In this document: positions 27,967 through 35,830 of the stretch, piece by piece
How positions within the stretch are numbered: position 1 is the stretch's first letter
Layout: each line of letters begins with the position of its first letter
IMG/VR virus record: IMGVR_UViG_3300037189_012662
Span: 30,812-94,811 of that record
DNA: 64,000 nucleotides
Reading direction: 5' to 3' (one strand)
Origin: a virus
Translations under genes and position numbers: made by a program
Notes under the pieces: generated by a model
The model's input: the letters and a program-made list of their open reading frames with translations, nothing else
Database searches by the model: none
Told to the model about the DNA's origin: nothing

Positions 27967-28635
27967 TTAGGATATAGGTAGATACTTATTTGGATCATAT
28001 GGTTTGGTCTCATCAAAACCTTCTCCACCATTTATGTTTATTCCAGAATTATTAGGATAATCTGGATCATTCCATTCTGGATTTAGCTCTGGCACCAAAT
28101 GATACTGATATTCAATGATTATCTTGTTTCCACCATATGTTCTGGCTGTTCCAAAGTCTATGATGTCTGCTACCTCTTCTAGCTGATATACCCTAAATTT
28201 GTGAAAGTAGAATTTTGGAGAAAGTCCAGCAAATGTCTTACCCTTGGCCCAATTATTAATCTCTTCTGCAGTCTCATCTTCACGATCCATTAGTCTCAGG
28301 GTTAGCTCTGTTACTGCTACCATTTTTTCTGTCACACCCTCTGAAGTTGCAAAGAAGTAATACAAAAGCTGCTCGCCCTTAATATGTGGCATTGGAGATC
28401 TTCTAAGCCTTGTTAGCCTATCATAGGTGCAACGAATTCCACCATATCCATAATTTTGACCACCAATATTAACAAATGTTTCTGTCAGATCATCTATAGT
28501 GTTTGGCGATGGTGGAAAAAATGGAACTCCAATTTCTAAAAAGTTTGCCAGCTTTTCTTTTAAATACTCATTTATCCAAAGCATTGGAGTATTTATTAAA
28601 CCATTGGAAACTTCTTCTGCTGACCTTATGCTCAT
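27967..28635 (-). CDS. Putative tail terminator/completion protein
   Basis: 222 residues. Its position directly before the tail tube gene, and an alpha/beta pattern with a central Ile-Ile-Ile-Glu-Tyr-Gln-Tyr strand near 172-178, fit a tail terminator or neck protein. The C-terminus is Pro/Asn/Gly rich and probably disordered. It overlaps the upstream gene by 4 bases. Confidence 0.6.
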   Translation of the reverse strand: MSIRSAEEVSNGLINTPMLWINEYLKEKLANFLEIGVPFFPPSPNTIDDLTETFVNIGGQNYGYGGIRCTYDRLTRLRRSPMPHIKGEQLLYYFFATSEGVTEKMVAVTELTLRLMDREDETAEEINNWAKGKTFAGLSPKFYFHKFRVYQLEEVADIIDFGTARTYGGNKIIIEYQYHLVPELNPEWNDPDYPNNSGININGGEGFDETKPYDPNKYLPIS

Positions 28636-29306
28636 GCTTCTGCTCCTGCGTTAGCTATCCATCTATACCCTGTAGATATTCCAGTGGCTCTTCCTCCACG
28701 CTTACCTGCATTAATATTTTTCTTATAGAGGCTAGGCTTCTTTAGATAGTCAGAGATACCGCTTGAGTACAAGAAGGCTTGACTAAAGTATACATCAAAG
28801 AATCTATCTAGTGTTTTTTGAAGTCCACCCTGGGCTGCCATACCACCTGGATTAACAACGTTGACTGGACCTTTTGAAAAAACTGTTTCCCCATTTACAT
28901 CAAAAACGAGCGTCTTTGCAGTTTTTGGACGAATTGTTACTGGAATGCCTTCTTCCATAATTCTTGCCTTGTCATAAAAAGGAACATTGGATCCAGCCTT
29001 TACAGAAGTAGATTGCTTAAACGTTGAACCAATTGAGAGACCATTATTTCTTATTGAATAGTCTAGGTCAAAAAGCCTTGCATCTGGACTTCCAGACATG
29101 CCCCACTCATAAACATGCTGTAGCAATTGGTCATCAACCTTTGCCATAGTATCTACATAGTTTTTAACTGAGTCAATAGTCTTTTTGCCAAGGTTTTCAA
29201 AAAACCTATTCTTTCCTCTTTGTACGCCATCTAGAAAGCCTATTGAGTAATCAATGATGTTCTGCATATCTTTCATAAAAACCGAATCGTCAGTTCTCAT
29301 CTTCAT
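28632..29306 (-). CDS. Putative head-tail connector/tail completion protein
   Basis: 224 residues. Helical N-terminal half (Lys/Asp rich), then beta segments with Val-Thr-Ile-Arg-Pro-Lys and a Gly/Arg-rich C-terminus. Gene order (adaptor, stopper, this, terminator, tube) suggests an HK97 gp10-like neck component. It overlaps both neighbours by 4 bases. Confidence 0.6.
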   Translation of the reverse strand: MKMRTDDSVFMKDMQNIIDYSIGFLDGVQRGKNRFFENLGKKTIDSVKNYVDTMAKVDDQLLQHVYEWGMSGSPDARLFDLDYSIRNNGLSIGSTFKQSTSVKAGSNVPFYDKARIMEEGIPVTIRPKTAKTLVFDVNGETVFSKGPVNVVNPGGMAAQGGLQKTLDRFFDVYFSQAFLYSSGISDYLKKPSLYKKNINAGKRGGRATGISTGYRWIANAGAEA

Positions 29307-29752
29307 ATCTCTACCGCCTGATTCTCAGACCTGCGTAAAACTACCTTGTAGTACTCTACTAATCCAAATGGTCCGACAACTGGTTCATTAGAGGCTACCT
29401 CAAACAGGGTTGGTTTGCCAGCACGTGGACCAGCAGTTTCGCTATAAATACTGTTTCCAGATCTATCACAAATATTTGTAACAAGAATGTTATTTATGCT
29501 ATTGTTTTCCTTTTTTGAAGAAACCCTTATGTCGCTTTTAACTCTTCCAACAATTATAGTATCTTGCGTAATATTAATGTTTGGCTTAACTTCTTCTGTC
29601 GAAGTTCCGCTACCTGAAGACAAACTGCAAACAGCAGTCTTGTCGTGCATCCATTGTCTTTTCACATTACCATAGGGGCCTTGCTCAACTATGGGATAAA
29701 AAATATTCATTGTCATTGGGTAGATGAAGTCTGGGGTTTCGCAAACAGCCAT
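29303..29752 (-). CDS. Putative head-tail stopper
   Basis: 149 residues, beta-rich, with Tyr/Val strands and a C-terminal Tyr-Lys-Val-Val-Leu-Arg-Arg strand typical of small head-closure proteins. It is assigned by size and by position after the adaptor. Its start shares a base with the previous stop. Confidence 0.55.
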   Translation of the reverse strand: MAVCETPDFIYPMTMNIFYPIVEQGPYGNVKRQWMHDKTAVCSLSSGSGTSTEEVKPNINITQDTIIVGRVKSDIRVSSKKENNSINNILVTNICDRSGNSIYSETAGPRAGKPTLFEVASNEPVVGPFGLVEYYKVVLRRSENQAVEI

Positions 29753-30666
29753 TACAATACTCCGACTTTTTTAATAGGCTTAGCATACTTGTCAAGTATC
29801 TTATCGACTACTATATTTCCTGTTCCCTCTAACATGCTCTTATCGAATTGAATTCTAAATTGGTCAGTGTTGTAAGATGTGACATATCTCTGGTAGTAGT
29901 CAAGCTTACCGCATTTAAGATCATCTATCAGCATCTCTGTAGCGTAGACGATATCTGTTGGCAGACTTGAAAAGCCCTCATCAAGAATAAAGGTGTAGTC
30001 ATATCGTTCTGGGAAAGTTCCGTAGTTAAAAATAGCAGTTGCAATATCTCCGCTGCTAGCTGGTAGCTTTATTGTTGGAGATGATATTCTGTTGGCCTCT
30101 CCAGACTCAACTCTGTATATTGCAGACTTATCTAGAGTTATGCGGAACTCATCTGCATAGGAATCTGGGTCATTAATATCATATATTAGAATATTGTTTT
30201 CGTAAACCTTTAATACCGAATTGGCATTTTTCCATACTGGCATATAGTCAGCATTTGACCCTCTAGTTTGATAAACTGACTTCTTGTTATAGAAATCAAC
30301 GCCCTCTGCATAATTGTCAATTATGGTTCTAGCTATAATTTCCCACTTCTTGTATTCTGCTATTTCTGATGCAGTAGACCCCATGCTATTTGGATTTACA
30401 TATGGTCTAATCAAATCATAAGATTCTGAAAAGATTGATACATTTTCTAATGATAGATCAACTGAGTAAGATGCATCATACCTAGGATCAAGATAGAAAG
30501 TAAGCTGGCTACCGCCAGAAGTGTCAATGATTGATGTAGAGATAGAGAGATCGCTGAGATCAGTTATCGTCAGAACATGCTCTCTTTCAGAGTGTGTTCC
30601 TGGTACCTGAATCGTAACCCCAATTCCATTTGAGCTAATATTCTCAGCGACTCTCAAAATCTCCAT
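29752..30666 (-). CDS. Putative head-tail adaptor
   Basis: 304 residues. The second half has helices separated by Asp/Tyr-rich loops, with a conserved-looking Tyr-Gln-Arg-Tyr segment near 260, as in actinophage connector proteins. The first 90 residues read as an extra beta domain. It lies two genes after the capsid. The next upstream gene ends one base before its start. Confidence 0.6.
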   Translation of the reverse strand: MEILRVAENISSNGIGVTIQVPGTHSEREHVLTITDLSDLSISTSIIDTSGGSQLTFYLDPRYDASYSVDLSLENVSIFSESYDLIRPYVNPNSMGSTASEIAEYKKWEIIARTIIDNYAEGVDFYNKKSVYQTRGSNADYMPVWKNANSVLKVYENNILIYDINDPDSYADEFRITLDKSAIYRVESGEANRISSPTIKLPASSGDIATAIFNYGTFPERYDYTFILDEGFSSLPTDIVYATEMLIDDLKCGKLDYYQRYVTSYNTDQFRIQFDKSMLEGTGNIVVDKILDKYAKPIKKVGVL

Positions 30667-31134
30667 TTATACGCCGTACTCCCTAGCAACCTCTTCTGGA
30701 GTTGCAATGCGGATGTGGTCACGAGTTGCCCACTTGTCAGCTGCTTCTTTTGTAACAATGTTGTATCCAATGTAGACTTTTCCGACACCATTCCAGGTTA
30801 CATTCCTTGTGGAGTAAACTGCTGTGATATCCTTCTTTTCCTTCTTCTTTACAACAGTCTCTTTCTTTTGAGACTTAGCTGGTACAGTGGTTGATCCCAT
30901 GACACCGTTTGCCACAAAGCCAAGTGCTGGCTTTTCTTCTACTGGCTCTGGAGCAGATACAATATTATCTTCTTCTGCTTCCTTAGCTTCTGCAACTTCT
31001 ACAGACTCTTTGTACTTCTCGACTAGGCTATTGATAGCATCTTCATTCTTTTTTGCATATTCTAGTGGAATGACTGCTTCACCTGGCTCTAGCATTGCTG
31101 GTACGACATCTTCGTTATTTGTATTTTCAGACAT
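30667..31134 (-). CDS. Capsid-adjacent protein with PGEAVIP motif
   Basis: 155 residues. The N-terminus has Pro-Ala-Met-Leu-Glu-Pro-Gly-Glu-Ala-Val-Ile-Pro (residues about 11-22), the same motif found twice in the tape measure. An acidic then Lys-rich linker (45-100) follows, and a small C-terminal alpha/beta domain (about 103-155, ending Glu-Val-Ala-Arg-Glu-Tyr-Gly-Val). The function is unknown. Its place between capsid and adaptor suggests a head or neck accessory protein. An AGGAGG ribosome site and an extended -10 lie upstream. Confidence 0.65.
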   Translation of the reverse strand: MSENTNNEDVVPAMLEPGEAVIPLEYAKKNEDAINSLVEKYKESVEVAEAKEAEEDNIVSAPEPVEEKPALGFVANGVMGSTTVPAKSQKKETVVKKKEKKDITAVYSTRNVTWNGVGKVYIGYNIVTKEAADKWATRDHIRIATPEEVAREYGV

Positions 31135-31153
31135 AATAACCTCCTAAACTATA

Positions 31154-31162
31154 ATTATAACA
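31154..31162 (-). promoter_or_regulatory. Extended -10 promoter after capsid terminator
   Basis: TGT-TATAAT on the minus strand, 19 bases before the ATG at 31134, with AGGAGG in the short leader. It restarts transcription after the capsid terminator. Confidence 0.55.
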
Positions 31163-31168
31163 GATATT

Positions 31169-31201
31169 GAAAAGAGGGCAGGAGCCAAAAAACTCCTGCC
31201 C
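31169..31201 (-). terminator. Rho-independent terminator after major capsid gene
   Basis: A perfect 9-base GC-rich stem (31176-31184 with 31193-31201), an 8-base loop, then TCTTTTC on the minus strand. It lies 24 bases after the capsid stop. Confidence 0.85.
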
Positions 31202-31224
31202 CCTAAAAGGAATTCAGTTACAGA

Positions 31225-32367
31225 CTAGCTGTCTGCTCCTGCATCTGCGAATGCAATTGCATCCTCTTCTTCCCAAGTGATACCAAAGCGTACGAATACG
31301 GTGTACTCAATGGTGTCCTTCTTTGGCTTGTACTCACGGTTTACTGTGATGTCACGCTGGAAACCCCATACACGGTTCTGAGGGAATGTAAGGTCTACAT
31401 AACCTGCAGGGTAGTAAGGAACTTCCTGAACATCTACACCTAGAACACGAGTAGTACGTGCTCCACCGAAAGTCTGTCCAGTACCATCTAGGTAAGCCTG
31501 ACGGTTAGCTGGGGTACCTGCTGGAGTTCCAGCAAATGCTTCAGCAATAGCGTCAGCTAGGGTACCGTTGTGCTTGATGATTCCCTGGAATGCGTCAGTA
31601 CCAGCGTAGAACTTAAGGTTGTTCTTAAGTGCACGGTACTTACGTGGCATTGCCAAGATAATGTTTTGCATTACCTCTGGAGTCCAAGCATTGTCAGCTA
31701 CGGTTACAACAGACTCGTGTGCGTCACCAGTCTTAGCCTGGTTTACGAATCCGTTCATAATTGAAAGGAATGCATCGTTTCCAGTTCCTGTACCGTTGAT
31801 CGCTAGATCTTCAATGTCATTCGCAAATGCGTTTGTCATCAAACGTACAAGGTGGTCTTCGAGTGCACCTCCTTCAATTCCGTCTTCTAGAGCTTCAGCA
31901 GATACTTCCCAGTCAAGACGAATCTTCTTGGTTGTAAGTTCTACCTTGGTGAACTGAGCACCAGTGTTTTCGTAGTTACCCAGAGCCTGTGCAGCTGCAC
32001 GAATTACACGCTCTCCAACGTTAACCTTCTCAAGCTCCATTGTGTTGGCTCTCATGGTTACACGGCGGCCATCCTTGGCGAGAACTGTTGCATCCCACAC
32101 GTAGTCAATAAAACGACGTGCCTGTTCAGGGCGTAGGATACCACTGCCTGCATCACCTGAAGGGTTAACAGCGTTTGGACCAGATGTAAGACCTAGCTCA
32201 GCATTTGGGATGTTGTTAACAACACCACCATTAGTATAGTTACCAGGAATGTTAGCACCTGCGTCTGAACCAGATGCAAAAGCACCCTGTCCTTGATATA
32301 GACCAGGAGCTGTGCCTCCTAGCTCGCCAGACTCTCCTGGCTGATTCTTAATAATTTCTTCCGACAT
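31225..32367 (-). CDS. Major capsid protein (HK97 fold)
   Basis: 380 residues from the ATG at 32367, preceded by an ideal GGAGGTGA site; the in-frame GTG at 32376 is part of that site. A Gly-rich disordered N-terminus (1-60) is followed by the HK97-type core: Arg-Phe-Ile-Asp-Tyr-Val-Trp, Glu-Leu-Glu-Lys-Val-Asn-Val-Gly-Glu, a Trp-Glu-Val-Ser-Ala-Glu-Ala E-loop-like region, and a C-terminal Arg-Phe-Gly-Ile-Thr-Trp strand. It follows the protease gene and ends in a strong terminator, as expected for the most abundant virion protein. Confidence 0.9.
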   Translation of the reverse strand: MSEEIIKNQPGESGELGGTAPGLYQGQGAFASGSDAGANIPGNYTNGGVVNNIPNAELGLTSGPNAVNPSGDAGSGILRPEQARRFIDYVWDATVLAKDGRRVTMRANTMELEKVNVGERVIRAAAQALGNYENTGAQFTKVELTTKKIRLDWEVSAEALEDGIEGGALEDHLVRLMTNAFANDIEDLAINGTGTGNDAFLSIMNGFVNQAKTGDAHESVVTVADNAWTPEVMQNIILAMPRKYRALKNNLKFYAGTDAFQGIIKHNGTLADAIAEAFAGTPAGTPANRQAYLDGTGQTFGGARTTRVLGVDVQEVPYYPAGYVDLTFPQNRVWGFQRDITVNREYKPKKDTIEYTVFVRFGITWEEEDAIAFADAGADS

Positions 32368-32390
32368 AATTGTCACCTCCTAAGTGATTT

Positions 32391-33743
32391 TTATCTAAAT
32401 AAATCGGCAGTTTTGAGGAAACGACCGCCCCATAGGGATTTCTCAACCTGTTCTGGTTGAGTTTCCTGAATGATCTCGCCTAGATCACCAGACTTACGGA
32501 AAGCGGTGTCAGCCTCAACAGCATCAACCCTCTTTCCAAACTCATTAAACACATCCTTGCTTGCAGTTACCTCATTCTTTACTGTAGCTAGAGATTTGTG
32601 TAGTTCAGCAATCTGCTCAGCCTGAGCTTGAACAACTGCTGTTAGATCGCTAAAGGCTTTGGTAACGGTTGACTTGATATCTGCAACTGCAGTTTCAAGT
32701 GCATCGTCTGACTTAGATACCTCTTCAGCTGCATCAACAGTTTCAGACTTCTTGTCATCATATGACTTGTCTTCTTCCATGTCCTTAGACTTCTTTGCGG
32801 ACTTGTCCATGTCTTCATCTTCGGACTCTTCCTCTTTGTCATCTTCATCCATGTCATCTGTCTTGGCAACCTCAGCTTCGTCTGTCTTTACAACATCCTC
32901 AGCAACGGCCTCTGCCTCTGGAGCGACCTCTTGTGACTTTTCAACCGCAGCATCTTCAGCTGCAGTAGTATTTTCTTCAGTCATAGGACTTGCCTCCTTC
33001 TTAATCTCAATTGTATTAATGCCTTTAGCACTATCAACTAAGAATTTTACCATTTCTGTTTTTTCGTTATCGTTTTTCTCAACGAAACCTATATTCTGCA
33101 TTGGGGCTCCAGAAGTGGGACTCATTTCAACTTCTTTTTCAGATAGCATAACAATTTGAGATTCTGGATCCCAGAAAACATTTTCAATTTCTGTATTTAC
33201 TCCATCACCCTTTATCACATCTACACCGTCAACTTTCTCAACAGATAAAATATTTGCAAACTGATTTGCTGGAGTGTCTACTAGTGATAGTTCCACTAGA
33301 TCGTATTCCTTAATAATTCGAATAGTAGAGTCCATCTTTTCGTCATAAGCGTCATCCCACTTATTCATTTTTCCACCAATAGAAAAACCAGACAGGGTAC
33401 CATCTAGAACCTTTTCCCAGGTATCCTGAGCACCCTTTGAAACATATGCAGAAACATATACTCCAGAATAAAACTTTTTTGACTCTGGGTCAAAGTACTT
33501 GTCTTCTTTAAAAGCTACCATTTTACCAACAGCTAGTGGTTGGTGCATTTCTCTAATGTTGCCACGGAATTTTGAGAAGGCCTTCAAAGAAGCTTCAGAT
33601 GTGACAATATCCTTTTGTCTGTCCACATTGTCAAGTGTGGCAAATCCAGAGACGATTCTACGCTCTTTATCTACTTTAGAGAATGGCATGGATAGGCGAA
33701 CGAGATCGCCCTCAGAATTCCACTGTGCCTTTGCTATAGTCAT
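32391..33743 (-). CDS. Prohead protease fused to scaffold-like domain
   Basis: 450 residues. Residues 1-170 are an HK97 prohead protease (Pfam S78-like): His67 in Glu-Met-His-Gln-Pro, Ser121 in LSGFSIGG, and Glu-Leu-Ser-Leu-Val-Asp-Thr-Pro-Ala-Asn near 151-160. From about 250 the chain is very acidic (Glu/Asp/Lys repeats), then a coiled coil (about 355-405), as in scaffolding proteins. So processing and scaffold functions are probably in one polypeptide. The ATG lies 15 bases after AGGAGG, a long spacing; a TATAAT sits between them. Confidence 0.9.
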   Translation of the reverse strand: MTIAKAQWNSEGDLVRLSMPFSKVDKERRIVSGFATLDNVDRQKDIVTSEASLKAFSKFRGNIREMHQPLAVGKMVAFKEDKYFDPESKKFYSGVYVSAYVSKGAQDTWEKVLDGTLSGFSIGGKMNKWDDAYDEKMDSTIRIIKEYDLVELSLVDTPANQFANILSVEKVDGVDVIKGDGVNTEIENVFWDPESQIVMLSEKEVEMSPTSGAPMQNIGFVEKNDNEKTEMVKFLVDSAKGINTIEIKKEASPMTEENTTAAEDAAVEKSQEVAPEAEAVAEDVVKTDEAEVAKTDDMDEDDKEEESEDEDMDKSAKKSKDMEEDKSYDDKKSETVDAAEEVSKSDDALETAVADIKSTVTKAFSDLTAVVQAQAEQIAELHKSLATVKNEVTASKDVFNEFGKRVDAVEADTAFRKSGDLGEIIQETQPEQVEKSLWGGRFLKTADLFR

Positions 33744-33764
33744 GGTAGTTTAATTATACCTCCT

Positions 33765-33773
33765 TTTATAACA
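33765..33773 (-). promoter_or_regulatory. Extended -10 before protease-capsid unit
   Basis: TGT-TATAAA on the minus strand, just downstream of the TGTTAATAACT inverted repeat. The AGGAGG site follows. Confidence 0.4.
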
Positions 33774-33804
33774 TGTTAATAACTATGTGAATAAGTTATT
33801 AACA
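33774..33804. promoter_or_regulatory. Inverted-repeat operator candidate (TGTTAATAACT)
   Basis: TGTTAATAACT (33774-33784) and its exact reverse complement (33794-33804) with a 9-base spacer, in the gap between portal and protease. The same 11-mer occurs twice in tandem at 63030-63052. Confidence 0.5.
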
Positions 33805-33806
33805 AA

Positions 33807-35435
33807 TTACTGAGAAGATCTTCCCTCTCCCTTTGGATTACGACCAGAGATGGTCGCAGTATTATCTGAAGAGTTGTTTGCCCTTTCAGAATCCCTTGTC
33901 TTGGATCCAGCCATATTTCCCTTGGCATCAGCTGCAGCCCTGGCACTAAGCTCTAGCGGCTCATCTCCGTCCGCCCTTTGTGGCAATCCAAGAATCGTTC
34001 TAGCTTCATTAGGAACCATAATCTGATTCTTAACGTAGCGTTCAAGTATTTGAGACTGTGCAATTTCATCAGTCAGGGTGAGCTCGTTAAACTTGAGCTC
34101 TAGAATATCGGTCTGCTCCTTAACAATTTTATTGATTAGCTTTTCCAGATTTCTTTGTGCTGGTCTTGCGACCTGTTCCTTAAAGGTCCTATCCTGTGCT
34201 AAAGCAGCTGCGATAGCTGATGAATCGCCTCCGCCGATTTTGGAAAGCGGAACTTGATGTGCAACCAAAATATCGTCACGGTTTCGAATGCGGTATTCAT
34301 TAAACGATGCCTCCTGTACTCCATTTTCAATTGGTTCCATTTTAAACTCAACCTTGTTGGTGTCAGAGTCTGCTGGCAATGGAATGTACAAGGTTCTGTG
34401 GCTAGAGCCCTTTAGGCTTGTCTGTAGGAACCTGAACATCTTATCCTCAGCTTCTTCAGATAGCTTTGCACCCTTTAGTGTCACAACATACCTTGGAACA
34501 GCCTTGTTTCCAAAGTAGTCAATGTTGTATTGTGATGCCAACTGATCTCCATGCAGTGATGAAATAGCAGACATGATATCTGGAACACCATAAAAAGTAT
34601 TTAGTGGTGAATACTGCTTAAAGTGAATGATCTCGTTTGGTCTTGGATCAGTAGTTAGTGGGTTTTGATTCTTTGCCCCAAAGTTTCTAAAATAAACAAC
34701 CTTCTGCCCAATAATTTGTACAAATCCATCACGCAATCTGCGGACACGCATTGTGGTTGATGGAATGTGACCAAGGTATCCAATTTTGCCACTGACAGTT
34801 CTACCAACCTCTAGATAGCCATTTCCAGTCGCTTGAACGTCAGTAAAAACTTTTTCCATTGTTACGATAAAAGAGTCATCATCGTTTAGGCTCTCTAGCC
34901 ATTCACGCATTTCTACTTTAGCACGTTCTATTCTCTTTCGTGCTTTTTCTGTAGCAGACTCATTGGTAGATGACTCCAAGGCCATAAGGGTTCTTTGAGT
35001 TTCTTTAAACTCATATCCAAGGCCAACAATGTTCTCAACCTTTGCATCAATAGCAGCGTGGTTGGCAAATGATGTGTCGTAGTAGTTTGCTAGCTCATAA
35101 AGATTCCATGGTGGAGTAATGACATCAAACATGCCATATCCGTTACGATATACGATTCCAGGGTTAATTTCTTTTGAGTATGCACCGTCAATACCACGAC
35201 TTACAGTCTTTGCACTATCCTGATATCTCTGATTAGTCGTATCGACATTGTTGCCGATTGCAGAAACATCTGCCTTTGCGATTCTGTCTGACCTACGCTT
35301 AAAGTTCTTGTCTAGTCCTGAAAATAGCTTTAGGCTGTCCCAGTGCTTGGCAAATGGATCTTGATCCTTAAAAGCATTAACCTCTTCGTCAAGTTCTGCC
35401 AAACCAAGATCTCTAATGTAGTGCTGTTCTGACAT
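33807..35435 (-). CDS. Portal protein
   Basis: 542 residues. The core matches HK97/SPP1-like portals: PWNLYELANYYDTSFANHAAIDAK, read here as a 24-residue conserved block near 110-135, shown only by its ends Pro-Trp-Asn and Asp-Ala-Lys. It also has a Gly-Asn-Gly-Tyr-Leu-Glu-Val motif, Ile-Ile-His-Phe-Lys-Gln-Tyr, and Tyr-Gly-Val-Pro-Asp-Ile near 285. A 60-residue Ser/Asn/Gly-rich tail follows. It forms the dodecameric DNA gate of the capsid. Its start shares its first base with the stop of the upstream small gene. Confidence 0.9.
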   Translation of the reverse strand: MSEQHYIRDLGLAELDEEVNAFKDQDPFAKHWDSLKLFSGLDKNFKRRSDRIAKADVSAIGNNVDTTNQRYQDSAKTVSRGIDGAYSKEINPGIVYRNGYGMFDVITPPWNLYELANYYDTSFANHAAIDAKVENIVGLGYEFKETQRTLMALESSTNESATEKARKRIERAKVEMREWLESLNDDDSFIVTMEKVFTDVQATGNGYLEVGRTVSGKIGYLGHIPSTTMRVRRLRDGFVQIIGQKVVYFRNFGAKNQNPLTTDPRPNEIIHFKQYSPLNTFYGVPDIMSAISSLHGDQLASQYNIDYFGNKAVPRYVVTLKGAKLSEEAEDKMFRFLQTSLKGSSHRTLYIPLPADSDTNKVEFKMEPIENGVQEASFNEYRIRNRDDILVAHQVPLSKIGGGDSSAIAAALAQDRTFKEQVARPAQRNLEKLINKIVKEQTDILELKFNELTLTDEIAQSQILERYVKNQIMVPNEARTILGLPQRADGDEPLELSARAAADAKGNMAGSKTRDSERANNSSDNTATISGRNPKGEGRSSQ

Positions 35436-35812
35436 TAATCGTCACTTCCATACTTGTCGAATGTTTCTTTTGCTGCCATGACTGCTCCTATGTCATTCAG
35501 GTTTGGAATCAGACCCTGCTTCATCCTATCAACCTGTTCGCTATACTCTTCATCAGACACTCTTGACACGCCTGGCATAAACTCATATGAGCCATCCCCT
35601 TGTCCAAGAGCCGTAGCTTCCTGAACCAATTTATGAATCTGAAGTGCGTCACCCCTATGGGACGGTATGTTTAATACGTTTCCATGACCATCTGTAAAAG
35701 GCTTGCCGTTAGCCTTCTTCCAGAAATAGATACCCCAGTCATACTGCTTATCTAAAATTGTTACCTTAGAGTCACCAACTTGACCAGGAAATTGTTCTTT
35801 TTCAGAATTCAT
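35435..35812 (-). CDS. Small conserved protein upstream of portal
   Basis: 125 residues from the ATG at 35812; another ATG lies 6 bases earlier, but the TGG-TATACT box ends 7 bases before 35812, matching the leaderless spacing. It contains Tyr-Asp-Trp-Gly-Ile-Tyr-Phe-Trp near 24-31 and an acidic C-terminus. The function is unknown. The terminase genes that normally precede portal are absent, and this small gene takes that slot. Confidence 0.6.
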   Translation of the reverse strand: MNSEKEQFPGQVGDSKVTILDKQYDWGIYFWKKANGKPFTDGHGNVLNIPSHRGDALQIHKLVQEATALGQGDGSYEFMPGVSRVSDEEYSEQVDRMKQGLIPNLNDIGAVMAAKETFDKYGSDD

Positions 35813-35819
35813 AACCATT

Positions 35820-35828
35820 AGTATACCA
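35820..35828 (-). promoter_or_regulatory. Extended -10 leaderless promoter upstream of portal unit
   Basis: TGG-TATACT, 7 bases before the ATG at 35812. A second TATAAT lies further upstream at 35830-35835, inside the 3' end of the next gene. Confidence 0.5.
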
Positions 35829-35830
35829 CA

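Noticed and set aside
32659-33159. Long plus-strand Ser-rich ORF
   Set aside because: It is the mirror of the acidic Glu/Asp region of the protease-scaffold gene (Asp/Glu codons read as Ser/Val), not a gene.
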